Source: Micromonospora eburnea (GTDB taxonomy: Bacteria > Actinomycetota > Actinomycetes > Mycobacteriales > Micromonosporaceae). Taken from it: a stretch of 64,000 nt of DNA. Location of the stretch: assembly GCF_900090225.1 (NCBI RefSeq), contig NZ_FMHY01000002.1, forward strand, positions 5,518,001-5,582,000, read 5' to 3'. Shown in pieces: positions 1-8,515 of this stretch; the stretch's first letter is position 1, and the number at the start of each line of letters is the position of its first letter. The notes beneath the pieces are model-generated. The model had not been told where the DNA came from and ran no database searches. It saw only the letters and a list, made by a program, of their open reading frames with translations. The translations under genes were made by a program, and so were the position numbers.

Positions 1-513
1 GTCGGTGCCGGCCAGCACCAGGCAGGTGGCCAGCGGGTCCCACGGGTGCCGCACCCCGATCCGCCACTCCTCGCCGGTGGCCGACCGGCCGCGTACCCGG
101 ACGTCGCCGCCGGCGTTCAGGCAGTGGTTGGGGGCGCCGGCCTCGACCAGGCGGTCCGAGGCGACCTGCGCCGACCAGCCCTTGACATAGCCGGACGGGT
201 CCAGCCGCCCGGTGGCGTACGCGTCGAAGAAGCCGTCCGTCGCGCGCCACAGGTCGGCGCAGCGTTCCAGCACCGCGCGCAGGTCGGCCGAGGCCTCGGC
301 GAGCGGCAGCGCACCCCGGTCGAACCGGCACACCTCGCTGTCGTCCCGGTAGGTGCTGAACCGGGCGTCGACCTCACGGAGCCAGCCGAAGGTCTGCTCG
401 GCCAGTTCGTGCAGCGTGCCGGCGGGCAGGTCGTCGGCCAGGTCGAGGCTGATCGCCGTACCCATGACGTGCTCGACCCGGCGCAGGCCGGGCCGGCGTC
501 CACCGGAGGCCAT
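1..513 (-). CDS. apbE: ApbE-family FAD:protein FMN transferase (3' end outside window)
   Basis: ApbE enzymes split FAD and attach FMN covalently to a Thr of a partner flavoprotein, using Mg2+ (family knowledge). Translation from the ATG at 511-513 gives an ApbE-type N-terminus (VEHVMGTAISLDL near residues 12-24), the FSTYRDDSEVCRFDRG stretch, DLWRATDGFFD, and further on the conserved LDPSGYVKGW and NAGGDVRVRG motifs that build the FAD site. About 171 residues are visible; the C-terminal part lies outside the window. No signal peptide is evident. The gene starts 5 bp after the stop of the FMN-binding protein gene, so the two are almost certainly co-transcribed and that protein is the obvious substrate. 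Confidence 0.9.
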   Translation of the reverse strand, partial: MASGGRRPGLRRVEHVMGTAISLDLADDLPAGTLHELAEQTFGWLREVDARFSTYRDDSEVCRFDRGALPLAEASADLRAVLERCADLWRATDGFFDAYATGRLDPSGYVKGWSAQVASDRLVEAGAPNHCLNAGGDVRVRGRSATGEEWRIGVRHPWDPLATCLVLAGTD

Positions 514-518
514 CGTGG

Positions 519-1100
519 TCAGGCCCGATCGATCGCGGCCTGCAACGACTGCCGGTACGCGTCGCTGGTGTAGGTGGCCCCGGAGACGGTGTTGAGGTTG
601 GCGCTCTGCTTCGCGACCACCTCGCCGGCGGTGCCGCTGTAGCGGGCCTGCACGTCGTCGCTGCGCAGGCCGGACTGCCCGCTCTGCGGCATGCCGAGGG
701 CGGTGGCGTCGACGATCCGGGTGCCGTTGAGGGTGATCCGCACCTGGAGCGACCCGTACTTGTAGCTGACCACCGGCCCGGTGACCGTCCGGTTGGCGGG
801 CTTGGGCGCACTGGTGGTGGCCTTCAGCGCGGCGGTGGTGGACCTCGCGCCGGTGCTGGACTTCGCGCCCGGGCTACGGCTCACGCCGGCCTTGGCGCTC
901 GGCTTCGCCGACGCCGGAGCGCTCGGCGCGGCCGATCGAACCGGAGTGGGGGCGGGTGCCGCGGACCCGCCGGGGGCCACGGGCGCCTCGGCGACGGGTC
1001 GGTCCTGGGCGACCTGGGTGACGCCCGGCGTGCCCTTGAGCACCACCAGCGCGGTGGTGCCGGCGGCCAGGCCGGTGATCGCGAGCAGCGCACGACGCAT
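519..1100 (-). CDS. Exported FMN-binding domain protein, probable ApbE substrate
   Basis: 193 aa. Residues 1-20 form a signal/anchor segment (MRRALLAITGLAAGTTALVV), residues about 30-105 are an Ala/Pro/Ser/Lys linker, and residues about 108-193 form an FMN_bind domain ending in VSGATYTSDAYRQSL. The SGAT tetrad (about 173-176) is the motif whose Thr receives FMN through a phosphoester bond in NqrC/RnfG-like proteins (family knowledge). The product is inferred to be a membrane-tethered electron carrier outside the cell. The gene lies between the ferric-reductase-like gene (15 bp upstream) and apbE (5 bp downstream), giving a full reductase, carrier and flavinylating enzyme set. Confidence 0.88.
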   Translation of the reverse strand: MRRALLAITGLAAGTTALVVLKGTPGVTQVAQDRPVAEAPVAPGGSAAPAPTPVRSAAPSAPASAKPSAKAGVSRSPGAKSSTGARSTTAALKATTSAPKPANRTVTGPVVSYKYGSLQVRITLNGTRIVDATALGMPQSGQSGLRSDDVQARYSGTAGEVVAKQSANLNTVSGATYTSDAYRQSLQAAIDRA

Positions 1101-1115
1101 GGACGGAGGGCCTTT

Positions 1116-2533
1116 CTACAGCTCGAAGGTGGCGAGGTGGATCTGCCGTCGGGGGACGCCGGCCCGGCGCAGCACCCCGACGGCGTCGTCGACCAGGCCA
1201 CCCGGCCCGCAGAGATAGACGTCGCGGCGGGTCAGGTCGGGCACCAACCGGCGCAGTCCCTCCGGGCTCATCACCTGGCGGGGACCGGGCTCGTTCCGGG
1301 AGCCGATCACGTACCAGACCGAGGTGTGCCGGGCCTGGGCCAGGAAGTCCAGTTCATGCCGAAGCAGGACGTCGGCCGGGGTCCGGGCGCGATAGATGAG
1401 GGCGGCTCCCGGCGGCAGTTCCTCCAGCATCGCCCGCAGCGGCGCGATGCCGCTCCCCCGGCGATCAGCAACGCCCGCTGCCTGGTCCGGTGCGCGGCGG
1501 TGAACGTGCCGGACGGGCCGACCGCCCAGACGCGGGTGCCCGGGACCAGGTCCCGCAGCTCGGCGGTGTACGCGCCGACCACCTTGACGGTCAGCCGCAA
1601 CCAGCTGTCGTTGCCCGCCGCGGAGACCGAGAACGGGTGCGACTGCCACCAGCAGCCGGGGTTGAGGAAGCGCCAGCGGAAGTACTGCCCGCCGAGCAGG
1701 TCGATCTGGTTGAGCCGGCGACCGGCCAGGTAGATCGAGATGGTGTCCGGGGCCTCCGCCACCACGTCGGCGACGCGCAGCCGGTGCCGAAGGTTGAAGT
1801 GCAGCGGGGCGATCACCCGGCCCCACACCAGGGCGGCCACCACCAGCAGGTACGCGGCGATCCAGCCGGTGCGGACCGGGCCGGGCTCGAAAAGCTGCGC
1901 GCCGTTGCTGAACTGGTGCCCGTAGCCGAGCAGCAACGCCAGGTAGCTGCTCAGGTGCAGGTGGTGCCAGAGCTCGTACGGCAGGCGTCGGCGGATCGCC
2001 CGTACGGCGGTGACCCCGACCGCCACCATGATCCCGGCGGCCACGAACGCGGAGAGCATGTCCTCGTAGTCGCTGAGCAGGGAGCCGACCTCGCCGAGGA
2101 TCGACCTGCGCTCCAGACCGGCGTAGCCGACCACGAGCAGGGCGAGATGCGCGAGGACCGCCACGAGCAGGGTGGCGCCGAGGTCCCGGTGCGCCCGGGA
2201 GAGGCGCTCGCCGCCGACCCAGCGTTCCAGCGGGCCGAGCCGGCTCATCATCAGCACCTGGACCAGCAGCAGGTAGCCGGCGACCAGGCCGGTGATCCGG
2301 CCGGCGGCGGTGAGCAGGTCGGTGGTCCCGGTCAGCGAGCCGGCCGAGGTGTCCAGCCACCAGGGCAGCACCGCGGCTACCAGGCCGAGCCAGAAGAGCC
2401 CGGCCAGAGCCCGGCGGCCGCCGGGCCCGCGACGCGGCCGGCCCCGTGGCGGGGGCACGGGGGCAGCCGAGGGCCCGCCGCACGACGGTGGCGTCCCGGC
2501 GCGGCCAATGAGGTGAGTGTCCTGATATGTCAC
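1116..2533 (-). CDS. Ferric-reductase-like transmembrane flavocytochrome, frameshifted in the NAD-binding motif
   Basis: The upstream frame encodes a six-helix ferric-reductase-type membrane domain (AGRITGLVAGYLLLVQVLMM, then LWHHLHLSSYLALLLGYGHQ with likely haem-ligand His) and an FAD-binding part (GGQYFRWRFLNPGCWW, SHPFSVSAAG). That frame fails at LLIAGG. The downstream frame carries SGIAPLRAMLEELPPGAAL and VYLCGPGGLVDD, the NAD-binding half, to a stop at 1116-1118. The join falls in a run of five C (1455-1459); one more base would restore LLIAGGSGIAPL. So this is one gene with a 1-nt deletion, either a sequencing error or a recent mutation. The start is uncertain: GTG at 2531-2533 is used here, an in-frame ATG lies at 2597-2599 and a GTG near 2460 is also possible. 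It would pass electrons from NAD(P)H via haem to the FMN-binding protein. Confidence 0.82.
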
Positions 2534-2963
2534 GTATGCAACTTCATCGGGGTGAAATTCTGTGGGGGAAGAGGAAAAGATCTTGTCCAGCTGCGCCATC
2601 GTCGGGCGGTTGGTCCCGCTGGTCCAGGTCACCCAATCCGCGCCGTTCGCCGGCAGGGACGCGGGCGAGTTTACGCCCGGAGCGGCTGCTGACAACCCTG
2701 CCGTACGCCGCCGGAGCAGGGTGGCGGCCCGGGCGGTGAGCGTCGTGACGTGACATTTCGGCCCATCGGCGCTCTCCGCGGCGTGCTGCGGCTCAAGGAA
2801 ACTTAAGGAGCGGATAAGCCTGCGCTGAGGCCGTCCGGCGCGCAGGGTCCCGCCCCGCGTCGCGGTGCCCGACTCGATCGAAAGTAGCGGTAGCAGCGGC
2901 GCGTGACCCTCGGCCGTTTCGGGTATGCCGCCGAACCGCTGAAGCCATGAGGGGAGCATCGCC
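2534..2963. other. Intergenic stretch upstream of the reductase and DUF3040 genes
   Basis: 430 bp with no convincing gene. GC is lower than in the flanking genes around 2540-2600. Short reading frames here lack homology that I recognise and lack ribosome-binding sites. Near 2793-2820 there are two AAGGA-containing heptamers 10 bp apart (TCAAGGA, TTAAGGA) followed by GGATAAG, which could be a response-regulator box for the divergent genes. The 5' end of the reductase gene may extend into this stretch as far as 2599. Confidence 0.4.
2793..2820. promoter_or_regulatory. Tandem TNAAGGA heptamers, possible response-regulator box
   Basis: TCAAGGA at 2793-2799 and TTAAGGA at 2803-2809 form a tandem repeat with a 10-bp period, followed by GGATAAG. 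OmpR/PhoB-type regulators bind tandem half-sites at about this spacing (family knowledge), and flavin/ferric-reductase modules are often under two-component control. No such regulator gene is in the window, so the assignment is weak. Confidence 0.25.
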
Positions 2964-3221
2964 ATGCTCAGCAAAGAGGATCAGCGCAGGTTCGAACAGA
3001 TCACCCGTCATCTGCGGGAGAGCGACCCACAGTTCTTCGCCCGCCTTGAGGACCGGGCCCGGGCCCGCCGAGGCCGGTACCTGATGCTTTTGACGATCGT
3101 GCTGTGGGCCTCACTGCCGGCGATGACCGTCCTGGCGGGGCGGCTGGCCGGCGCGATCTGCGCCGTGGTGCTGCTGGCCAACGCCGGACTCATGTGGCGG
3201 TTCCGGCGGCGTTGGCTATGA
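2964..3221 (+). CDS. DUF3040 small membrane protein
   Basis: 85 aa. The N-terminus MLSKEDQRRFEQITRHLRES matches the actinobacterial DUF3040 pattern (a short amphipathic start, then LEDRARARRGR). Two hydrophobic segments follow (about 45-58 and 62-77), ending in a basic tail RFRRRWL, so it should be a two-helix inner-membrane protein. GGGGAG at 2951-2956 is an acceptable ribosome-binding site. DUF3040 proteins have no established function. The gene stands alone between divergent and convergent neighbours. Confidence 0.85.
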   Translation: MLSKEDQRRFEQITRHLRESDPQFFARLEDRARARRGRYLMLLTIVLWASLPAMTVLAGRLAGAICAVVLLANAGLMWRFRRRWL

Positions 3222-3266
3222 CCGCGCCGACCGTCCCGTCCACGCCGGGAACGCGCCCCAACGGGA

Positions 3267-4280
3267 TCAACGCGCCGAGAGGTCCGGGTCCGCCGTCGGT
3301 CGGGGACGGCCGAACTCCCGGTACGCCCGGCGCAACCGCTCGACGAGGCCTGGGCCGCCGATCGCCGCCCCGGGCGGGGCGAGCTGCCGCAGCAGCAGCT
3401 CCGGCCCGGCCGCCAGGGTGGGTGGCCGGTCGGGCAACGACACCGGGGACAGCCAGAACCGGTCCACCGCGTCGGCCAGCGGGGCGGGCGGCAGCCCGCC
3501 GAGCACCCGCGCCGCGCCGGCCACCGGAGGTTCGGGTTGGCGCTCCGTGCGCCGCTCGGCCGACTCGCCAGCTCCGGACCGGTCGGCCACCGGGCCAACC
3601 GCTCCGCCCGTCGCCCCCGTCCGCTCGGCCGACCCGCCCGCAGGCGCGACGGCCGACCCGCCGGCTGGGGCGCCCGCGCCGCGCAGCGTACGCAGCCGGG
3701 TGAGCAGCTCGGCCCGGCTCCGGCCACGCCAGTGCAGCAGCTGGAACGGGTCCGCGTCGAACGCCTCGGCGAGCAGGTAGAAGCTGGCCGCCAGGTGTTT
3801 GCACGGCACCGCGAAGTCGGGGCAGCCGCAGTGCTGTTCCAGCTCCGCCACGTCGGTCGGGAAGAGCGGCGCGCCCGCCGCGGCGAACAGCTCCTCCAGT
3901 TCGGCCGGCAGGTCGCCGGCGAGCAGCCGGGCACTGAAGAACGCCTGCCCGGCCAGGTCCGCCTCGATCCGCTCCCAGACCTCGTCGGGGTACGCCGCCA
4001 ACCCGATCCGCACCGGGTACGGCGCCGGCCGGGAGCCCTGCACGTCGGCGGTGACCAGCCCGGGGGCGACGTCGAGCCGGAGCACCTGGCCCCGGCGCGC
4101 GTACGCCCGGCCCCGGGTGAGCCGGGTGCCGAGCGCGAAGGACTCCAGCACCTCCAGGAACCGCCGGGACCACCAGGAACGCCCGATCGCGCCCCGGGTG
4201 CTGCGCGCCCGCAGGCCGCCCTCGACCCGGCGCGGCGGCCCGAACTCCGCGAACCGGCGTCGGTCGTCCGACGTGCTCAC
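3267..4280 (-). CDS. SWIM zinc-finger protein paired with an SNF2 helicase
   Basis: 337 aa from GTG 4278-4280. The start is chosen because it overlaps the stop of the helicase gene by 4 bp (GTGA), the usual sign of translational coupling. A SWIM-type metal motif, CGCPDFAVPCKH (CxCx6CxH), lies near residues 148-160. It is preceded by a conserved-looking region (LEVLESFALGTRLTRGRAYA) and followed by a Pro/Ala/Gly-rich linker (about 200-250) and a Leu-rich C-terminal part. SWIM domains bind zinc and mediate protein or DNA contacts; in bacteria they often sit beside SNF2 ATPases (family knowledge). The biological role of the pair is not established. Confidence 0.85.
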   Translation of the reverse strand: MSTSDDRRRFAEFGPPRRVEGGLRARSTRGAIGRSWWSRRFLEVLESFALGTRLTRGRAYARRGQVLRLDVAPGLVTADVQGSRPAPYPVRIGLAAYPDEVWERIEADLAGQAFFSARLLAGDLPAELEELFAAAGAPLFPTDVAELEQHCGCPDFAVPCKHLAASFYLLAEAFDADPFQLLHWRGRSRAELLTRLRTLRGAGAPAGGSAVAPAGGSAERTGATGGAVGPVADRSGAGESAERRTERQPEPPVAGAARVLGGLPPAPLADAVDRFWLSPVSLPDRPPTLAAGPELLLRQLAPPGAAIGGPGLVERLRRAYREFGRPRPTADPDLSAR

Positions 4281-7200
4281 TCCACCACCGCCCCGGACTC
4301 CAGCGCGAACAGCTCCCGCAGCGTCTCGGTGGAGAGTTCGGTGACCCACTGTTCGCCGCTGCCCACCACCCGCTGCGCCAGGCTGCGCTTGTCCGCGATC
4401 ATCGCGGCCACCTTCTCCTCGACCGTGCCGGCGCACACGAACTTGCGTACCTGCACCCGGCGGCGCTGACCGATGCGGAACGCCCGGTCGGTGGCCTGGT
4501 CCTCGACCGCCGGGTTCCACCAGCGGTCCACGTGCACGACGTGGTTCGCCGCTGTCAGGGTCAGCCCGGTGCCGCCGGCCTTCAACGACAGTACGAAAAG
4601 CGGCGGCCCGTCCGCCGACTGGAACCGGGTCACCATGCTGTCCCGATCGGCCTTGCCCACCCCGCCGTGCAGGTAGAGCACCTCCCGGCCGGTACGGGCG
4701 GACAGGTGGCCACGCAGCATCCCGCCGAACTCGGCGTACTGGGTGAAGAGCAGGGCCTTCTCCCCCGCCGCGAGGACCTCGTCGACGATCTCCTCAAGGC
4801 GTTCCAGCTTGCCGGAGCGGCCGGCCAGCGCGGAGCCGTCGTGCAGCAGCTGGGCCGGGTGGTTGCAGACCTGCTTGAGCCGGGTCATGGTGGCCAGCAC
4901 CAGGCCACGGCGTTCCATCCCGTCGCTGGACTCGATCTTCGCCATCATGTCGTCGACCACCGCCCGATAGAGCGCGGCCTGCTCGGCGGTGAGGTTGCAG
5001 AGCACCTCCATCTCCAGCTTCTCGGGCAGATCGGAGATGATCGACGCGTCGGTCTTGAGCCGGCGCAGCACGAACGGGCCGGTGATCCGGCGCAGCCGGT
5101 CGGCCACCTCGGCGTCCCCGTGCCGCTCGATCGGCTCGGCGAACCGCTTCCGGAACGTGGCGGCCGGGCCGAGCAGCCCGGGGTTGGCGAACTGCATGAT
5201 CGACCAGAGGTCGGCGAGCCGGTTCTCCACCGGCGTACCGGTGACCGCGACCCGGTGTCGCGCGGGCAGCGACCGGACCGCCTCGGCCTGCCGGGTGGCG
5301 GCGTTCTTGATGGCCTGCGCCTCGTCCACGACCACCCGGTGCCAGTCGATCCCGGCCAGGTCGAACGCGTCCCGCCCGGCCACCGAGTAGGTGGTGAGGA
5401 CCAGGTCCGCCGCGTGCACGGCCGCGGCGAACTCCGCGCCCCGCGCCCGTTCCGCACCGTGGTGCACGTGTACGCGCAGCTTCGGCGCGAACCGGGCCGC
5501 TTCCCGCTGCCAGTTGCCGACCAGCGACATCGGACAGACCAGCAACGTGGGCCCGGCCTCCGGCGGGTCCCCGGCGAGCAGGGCGAGCAGTTGCACCGTC
5601 TTGCCCAGCCCCATGTCGTCGGCGAGGATCCCGCCCAGCCCCAGCGACTGGAGGAACGCCAGCCAGGCCAACCCACGCCGCTGGTACGGCCGCAGCGTCC
5701 CGGCGAATCCGGGCGGCGGGTCGGCCGGGGTGAGCCGCCGCTCCGCCTCCCCGGCCAACAGCTCGCCCAGCGCGCCGTCGGCGGTCACCTCCAGCACCGG
5801 CAGTTCGTCGGGGCGGTCGACGCCGTCCAGGCCCATCCGCAGCAGGTCGGCCACGGTCAGCTCGCCGGCCGAGCGGAGCAGCCGCAGCCCGGCGGCGAGC
5901 CGCTGCGGGTCCAGCTCGACCCAGCGGCCCCGCAGCCGGACGAGCGGGGACTTCAGCTCGGCCAGCGAGGCCAGCTCCTCGGCGGTCAGCGGCTGGTCGC
6001 CGAGGGCCACCTCCCAGCGGTAGTCCACCACGGCGTCCAGCCCGAGAGCGCCGGAGGTGGCGGCGACCGCACCCGGGGCGGTGCGGCCACGCGCCCGCAG
6101 CCGGGCGCCGAGTCGCGCCGAGGACCGCCGCCACCAGGACGGCAGAAGCACCCCGAAACCGGCCGCGTGCAGCACCGGCGCCCCCTCGCGGAGGAACCGG
6201 TGCGCCCCGTCCGCGTCCAGGTCCAGCCCCTCCGGCGTGGCGGTCCGCAGCGCGTCCTCCAGCTCCGGCCAGAGCCGGCTGGCCCGGCCCAGCTCGGCGA
6301 GGAGCGTCTCCTGCGGGTCGACCCCGCGCCCGGCCAGCGCGGGCGTCGGCCCCTGCCAGACCTGCGCCGCGTCGACCACCAGGCCCGGCTCGTCGGCCGG
6401 GTGCAGTCCGAACTCGACCCGCCAGGAACCTCCCTCGACCAGTTCGGCCACCGGGTCGACATCCGGCTCGACCAGCCGGAAGGCGGCTCGTACCGCACCA
6501 CCGGCGGCGTCCCGCTGCCAGTCGTCCAGCTCGGTACGGAGGGTGGCCAGAGCGGCCGGCTCGGCGGTGAAGGCGCGCTCCGGCCCGGTGAGCGCGGCCA
6601 GCCAGCGGGGCACCGGCCCGCCCGGCCGCATGCCCCGGTGCAGCGGGACGTCGGCGAGCGCGGCCCGGGCGGCCGCGTCGGCCAGCGCGTCCAGCGCCGC
6701 GGCGACCAGTTCCCCCGGCGCGGTCCCGTCCGGCGCCCCTCCGGACACGCGGCCACCCGCGGCCGGGTCGCCGCGGTCCGCGCCGGCCCGACCGGCCGCC
6801 CCGTCCCCGTCGGCCCGGGCGGCGCCGGCCTGGGTGACGGACCCGTCCTCGCCGGCACCGTCGGCCCGGCCGACCTCCCACTCGACGGCGGCGCGAGCGG
6901 CCGGGGGCAGGGCGAGGGCGAGCGAGCGCGCCCAGGCCGCATCGGTGCCGGTGAGCAGGGGCCGCCAGACCGCGCGGGCGGTCGCCACGTCCGCGTCGCC
7001 CACCGGACGCAGGTGACGCCGGGACCGCCCGTCCTTCGCCGTGCCCCGCACGGCCCGGCTCCGGCCGGTGGAATCGGCCCGCCCGGCCGGTGACCCCGGA
7101 CCGGCGGCAACCGCATCCGCCACGCGGGGCAGGACCCGGCCACGGGCGACCAGGTCGGCGGCGAAGTCGGCCAGCTCGGCCAGGTGACGCAGGCTCGCGC

Positions 7201-7573
7201 CGATCACGGCGTCCTTCGGGTCGAGTGCCTGGAGCAGGGCGAACGCGGCGTCCGGGGCGTACGCGAGAGCGGGCACCCGCCACCCGGCGAGGGTGACCGG
7301 GCCGCGGACCGGCTCGTCGACGGCGGCCCGGACCAGCTCCGGCGAATCGAGCGGCGAGCCGGCCCGGGTGGGCAGGGTGAGCAGCACCGACGCCGGTTCG
7401 ACGGGCGGGTCGCCGAGCGCGGCGGCGAGGCTGACCCGGTCGGCGGCGAAGGGGTGCGGGCGCTCGCGCGGCGCACGCCCGGGGCGGCGGGGGGCGCGGG
7501 GCGGCCGGGTGCTGTCCTCGGCCCAGACGGCGAGCCCGACGCCGGACAGCCACAGCCCGTGGATGACCAGCAC
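4277..7573 (-). CDS. SNF2/Swi2-family DEAD/DEAH-box helicase
   Basis: 1098 aa. The C-terminal 520 residues are a complete SNF2 ATPase: motif I DDMGLGKTVQLLALL (about 650-664), motif II VVVDEAQAIKN (about 746-756), motif III GTPVENRLADLWSIM, then the helicase C domain with LFTQYAEFGGML, SLKAGGTGLTLTAANHV and DRWWNPAVEDQATDRAFRIG with arginine fingers near 1020-1040. The N-terminal 550 residues resemble the SNF2_N-associated accessory region of bacterial proteins. SNF2 ATPases translocate on double-stranded DNA without strand separation (family knowledge). The gene is coupled to the SWIM protein by a 4-bp overlap; the target of the pair is unknown. Confidence 0.93.
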   Translation of the reverse strand: MLVIHGLWLSGVGLAVWAEDSTRPPRAPRRPGRAPRERPHPFAADRVSLAAALGDPPVEPASVLLTLPTRAGSPLDSPELVRAAVDEPVRGPVTLAGWRVPALAYAPDAAFALLQALDPKDAVIGASLRHLAELADFAADLVARGRVLPRVADAVAAGPGSPAGRADSTGRSRAVRGTAKDGRSRRHLRPVGDADVATARAVWRPLLTGTDAAWARSLALALPPAARAAVEWEVGRADGAGEDGSVTQAGAARADGDGAAGRAGADRGDPAAGGRVSGGAPDGTAPGELVAAALDALADAAARAALADVPLHRGMRPGGPVPRWLAALTGPERAFTAEPAALATLRTELDDWQRDAAGGAVRAAFRLVEPDVDPVAELVEGGSWRVEFGLHPADEPGLVVDAAQVWQGPTPALAGRGVDPQETLLAELGRASRLWPELEDALRTATPEGLDLDADGAHRFLREGAPVLHAAGFGVLLPSWWRRSSARLGARLRARGRTAPGAVAATSGALGLDAVVDYRWEVALGDQPLTAEELASLAELKSPLVRLRGRWVELDPQRLAAGLRLLRSAGELTVADLLRMGLDGVDRPDELPVLEVTADGALGELLAGEAERRLTPADPPPGFAGTLRPYQRRGLAWLAFLQSLGLGGILADDMGLGKTVQLLALLAGDPPEAGPTLLVCPMSLVGNWQREAARFAPKLRVHVHHGAERARGAEFAAAVHAADLVLTTYSVAGRDAFDLAGIDWHRVVVDEAQAIKNAATRQAEAVRSLPARHRVAVTGTPVENRLADLWSIMQFANPGLLGPAATFRKRFAEPIERHGDAEVADRLRRITGPFVLRRLKTDASIISDLPEKLEMEVLCNLTAEQAALYRAVVDDMMAKIESSDGMERRGLVLATMTRLKQVCNHPAQLLHDGSALAGRSGKLERLEEIVDEVLAAGEKALLFTQYAEFGGMLRGHLSARTGREVLYLHGGVGKADRDSMVTRFQSADGPPLFVLSLKAGGTGLTLTAANHVVHVDRWWNPAVEDQATDRAFRIGQRRRVQVRKFVCAGTVEEKVAAMIADKRSLAQRVVGSGEQWVTELSTETLRELFALESGAVVE

Positions 7574-7636
7574 GCACTCCCCCTCGACGACGCCCGGGGC
7601 CAGGATAGGCGGCCCCGGGCGGCTAGTGTCGGCGGC

Positions 7637-8509
7637 GTGGTCGATCTACTCGTGATCGGCGGCCTGGGGGTCGACATCCGCGCCCGGGTCGCCGCGCTTC
7701 CGCTGCCCGACGCCGACTCGCTGACCGTACCCCCGATCGAGCTGCGGATCGGCAACACCGGTGCCGGCGTGGCGCTCGCCGCGCACGCCCTCGGCCTGCG
7801 GGTGGCGCTGGTCGACGTGCTGGGCCCCGACCCGGCCGGCGACGTGGTCCGGGCGGCGCTGGCCCGCACCTCGGTACGGACCGTGCTGGCCGACGCCCCG
7901 GCCGGCACCCGCCGGTCGGTGAACCTGGTCGACCCGAACGGCCGGCGGATGTCCCTCTACGATCCGCGCCCCTGGACCGGCCCGGCGCCGTTCGCGGCGG
8001 CGGAGCTGACCGCGCTGGTACGCGACGCGGCGCACGTACACGTATCGATCATGGACTGGGCCCGGGACGCGCTGCCGGCGTTGCGCGCGGGCCTCGGCGA
8101 TGGTGCGGCCCTCTCCACGGACCTGCACGACTGGGACGGCGAGAACGACTACCATCGCCCCTTCGCCGACGCGGCCGACCTGGTTTTTGTCAGCGATGTC
8201 CGGCTCGGCGACCGGGCCGGGAAGGTCGCCGACGGGCTGGCGCCGCGAACGGTGCTGGTGACCGGCGGGGCGGCCGGGGCGACCCTGCACGGGGTGGACA
8301 GCCCGCCGACGCGGGTGCCCGCGGCGACCCCGCCCGCCCCGGTGGTGGACACCAACGGCGCGGGCGACGCGTTCGCGGCCGGCCTGATCGCCGCCCGCCT
8401 GCGCGGCGCGTCCCCGCTGGAGGCGGCCCGGTACGCGGCCCGGGTGGCCGCCGCCGCCTGCACCCATGACGGGATGGAGTATCCGCCCGGCCTGCTGCCC
8501 CGCGACTGA
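7637..8509 (+). CDS. PfkB-family carbohydrate kinase
   Basis: 290 aa from GTG 7637-7639, chosen because the conserved fold starts at once (DLLVIGGLGVDIRARV). The protein shows the ribokinase/PfkB pattern: substrate region IGNTGAGVALAAHALGLRV (Gly-rich, about 38-56), ADLVFVSD near the middle, and the C-terminal signature VVDTNGAGDAFAAGLIAA (about 237-254) with the catalytic Asp of GAGD and the anion hole. It should phosphorylate a sugar or nucleoside with ATP; the substrate cannot be read from sequence. It is divergent from the SNF2 gene and not in an evident operon. Confidence 0.88.
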   Translation: MVDLLVIGGLGVDIRARVAALPLPDADSLTVPPIELRIGNTGAGVALAAHALGLRVALVDVLGPDPAGDVVRAALARTSVRTVLADAPAGTRRSVNLVDPNGRRMSLYDPRPWTGPAPFAAAELTALVRDAAHVHVSIMDWARDALPALRAGLGDGAALSTDLHDWDGENDYHRPFADAADLVFVSDVRLGDRAGKVADGLAPRTVLVTGGAAGATLHGVDSPPTRVPAATPPAPVVDTNGAGDAFAAGLIAARLRGASPLEAARYAARVAAAACTHDGMEYPPGLLPRD

Positions 8510-8515
8510 TCCCGG

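Noticed and set aside
2544..2756. Short frames on both strands upstream of the reductase gene
   Set aside because: No ribosome-binding site or homology that I recognise; codon bias differs from true genes.
4532..7093. 853-codon open frame on the plus strand
   Set aside because: It is antisense to the SNF2 helicase. High GC leaves long antisense frames open; composition is Arg/Gly/Pro/Gln-rich with no domain.
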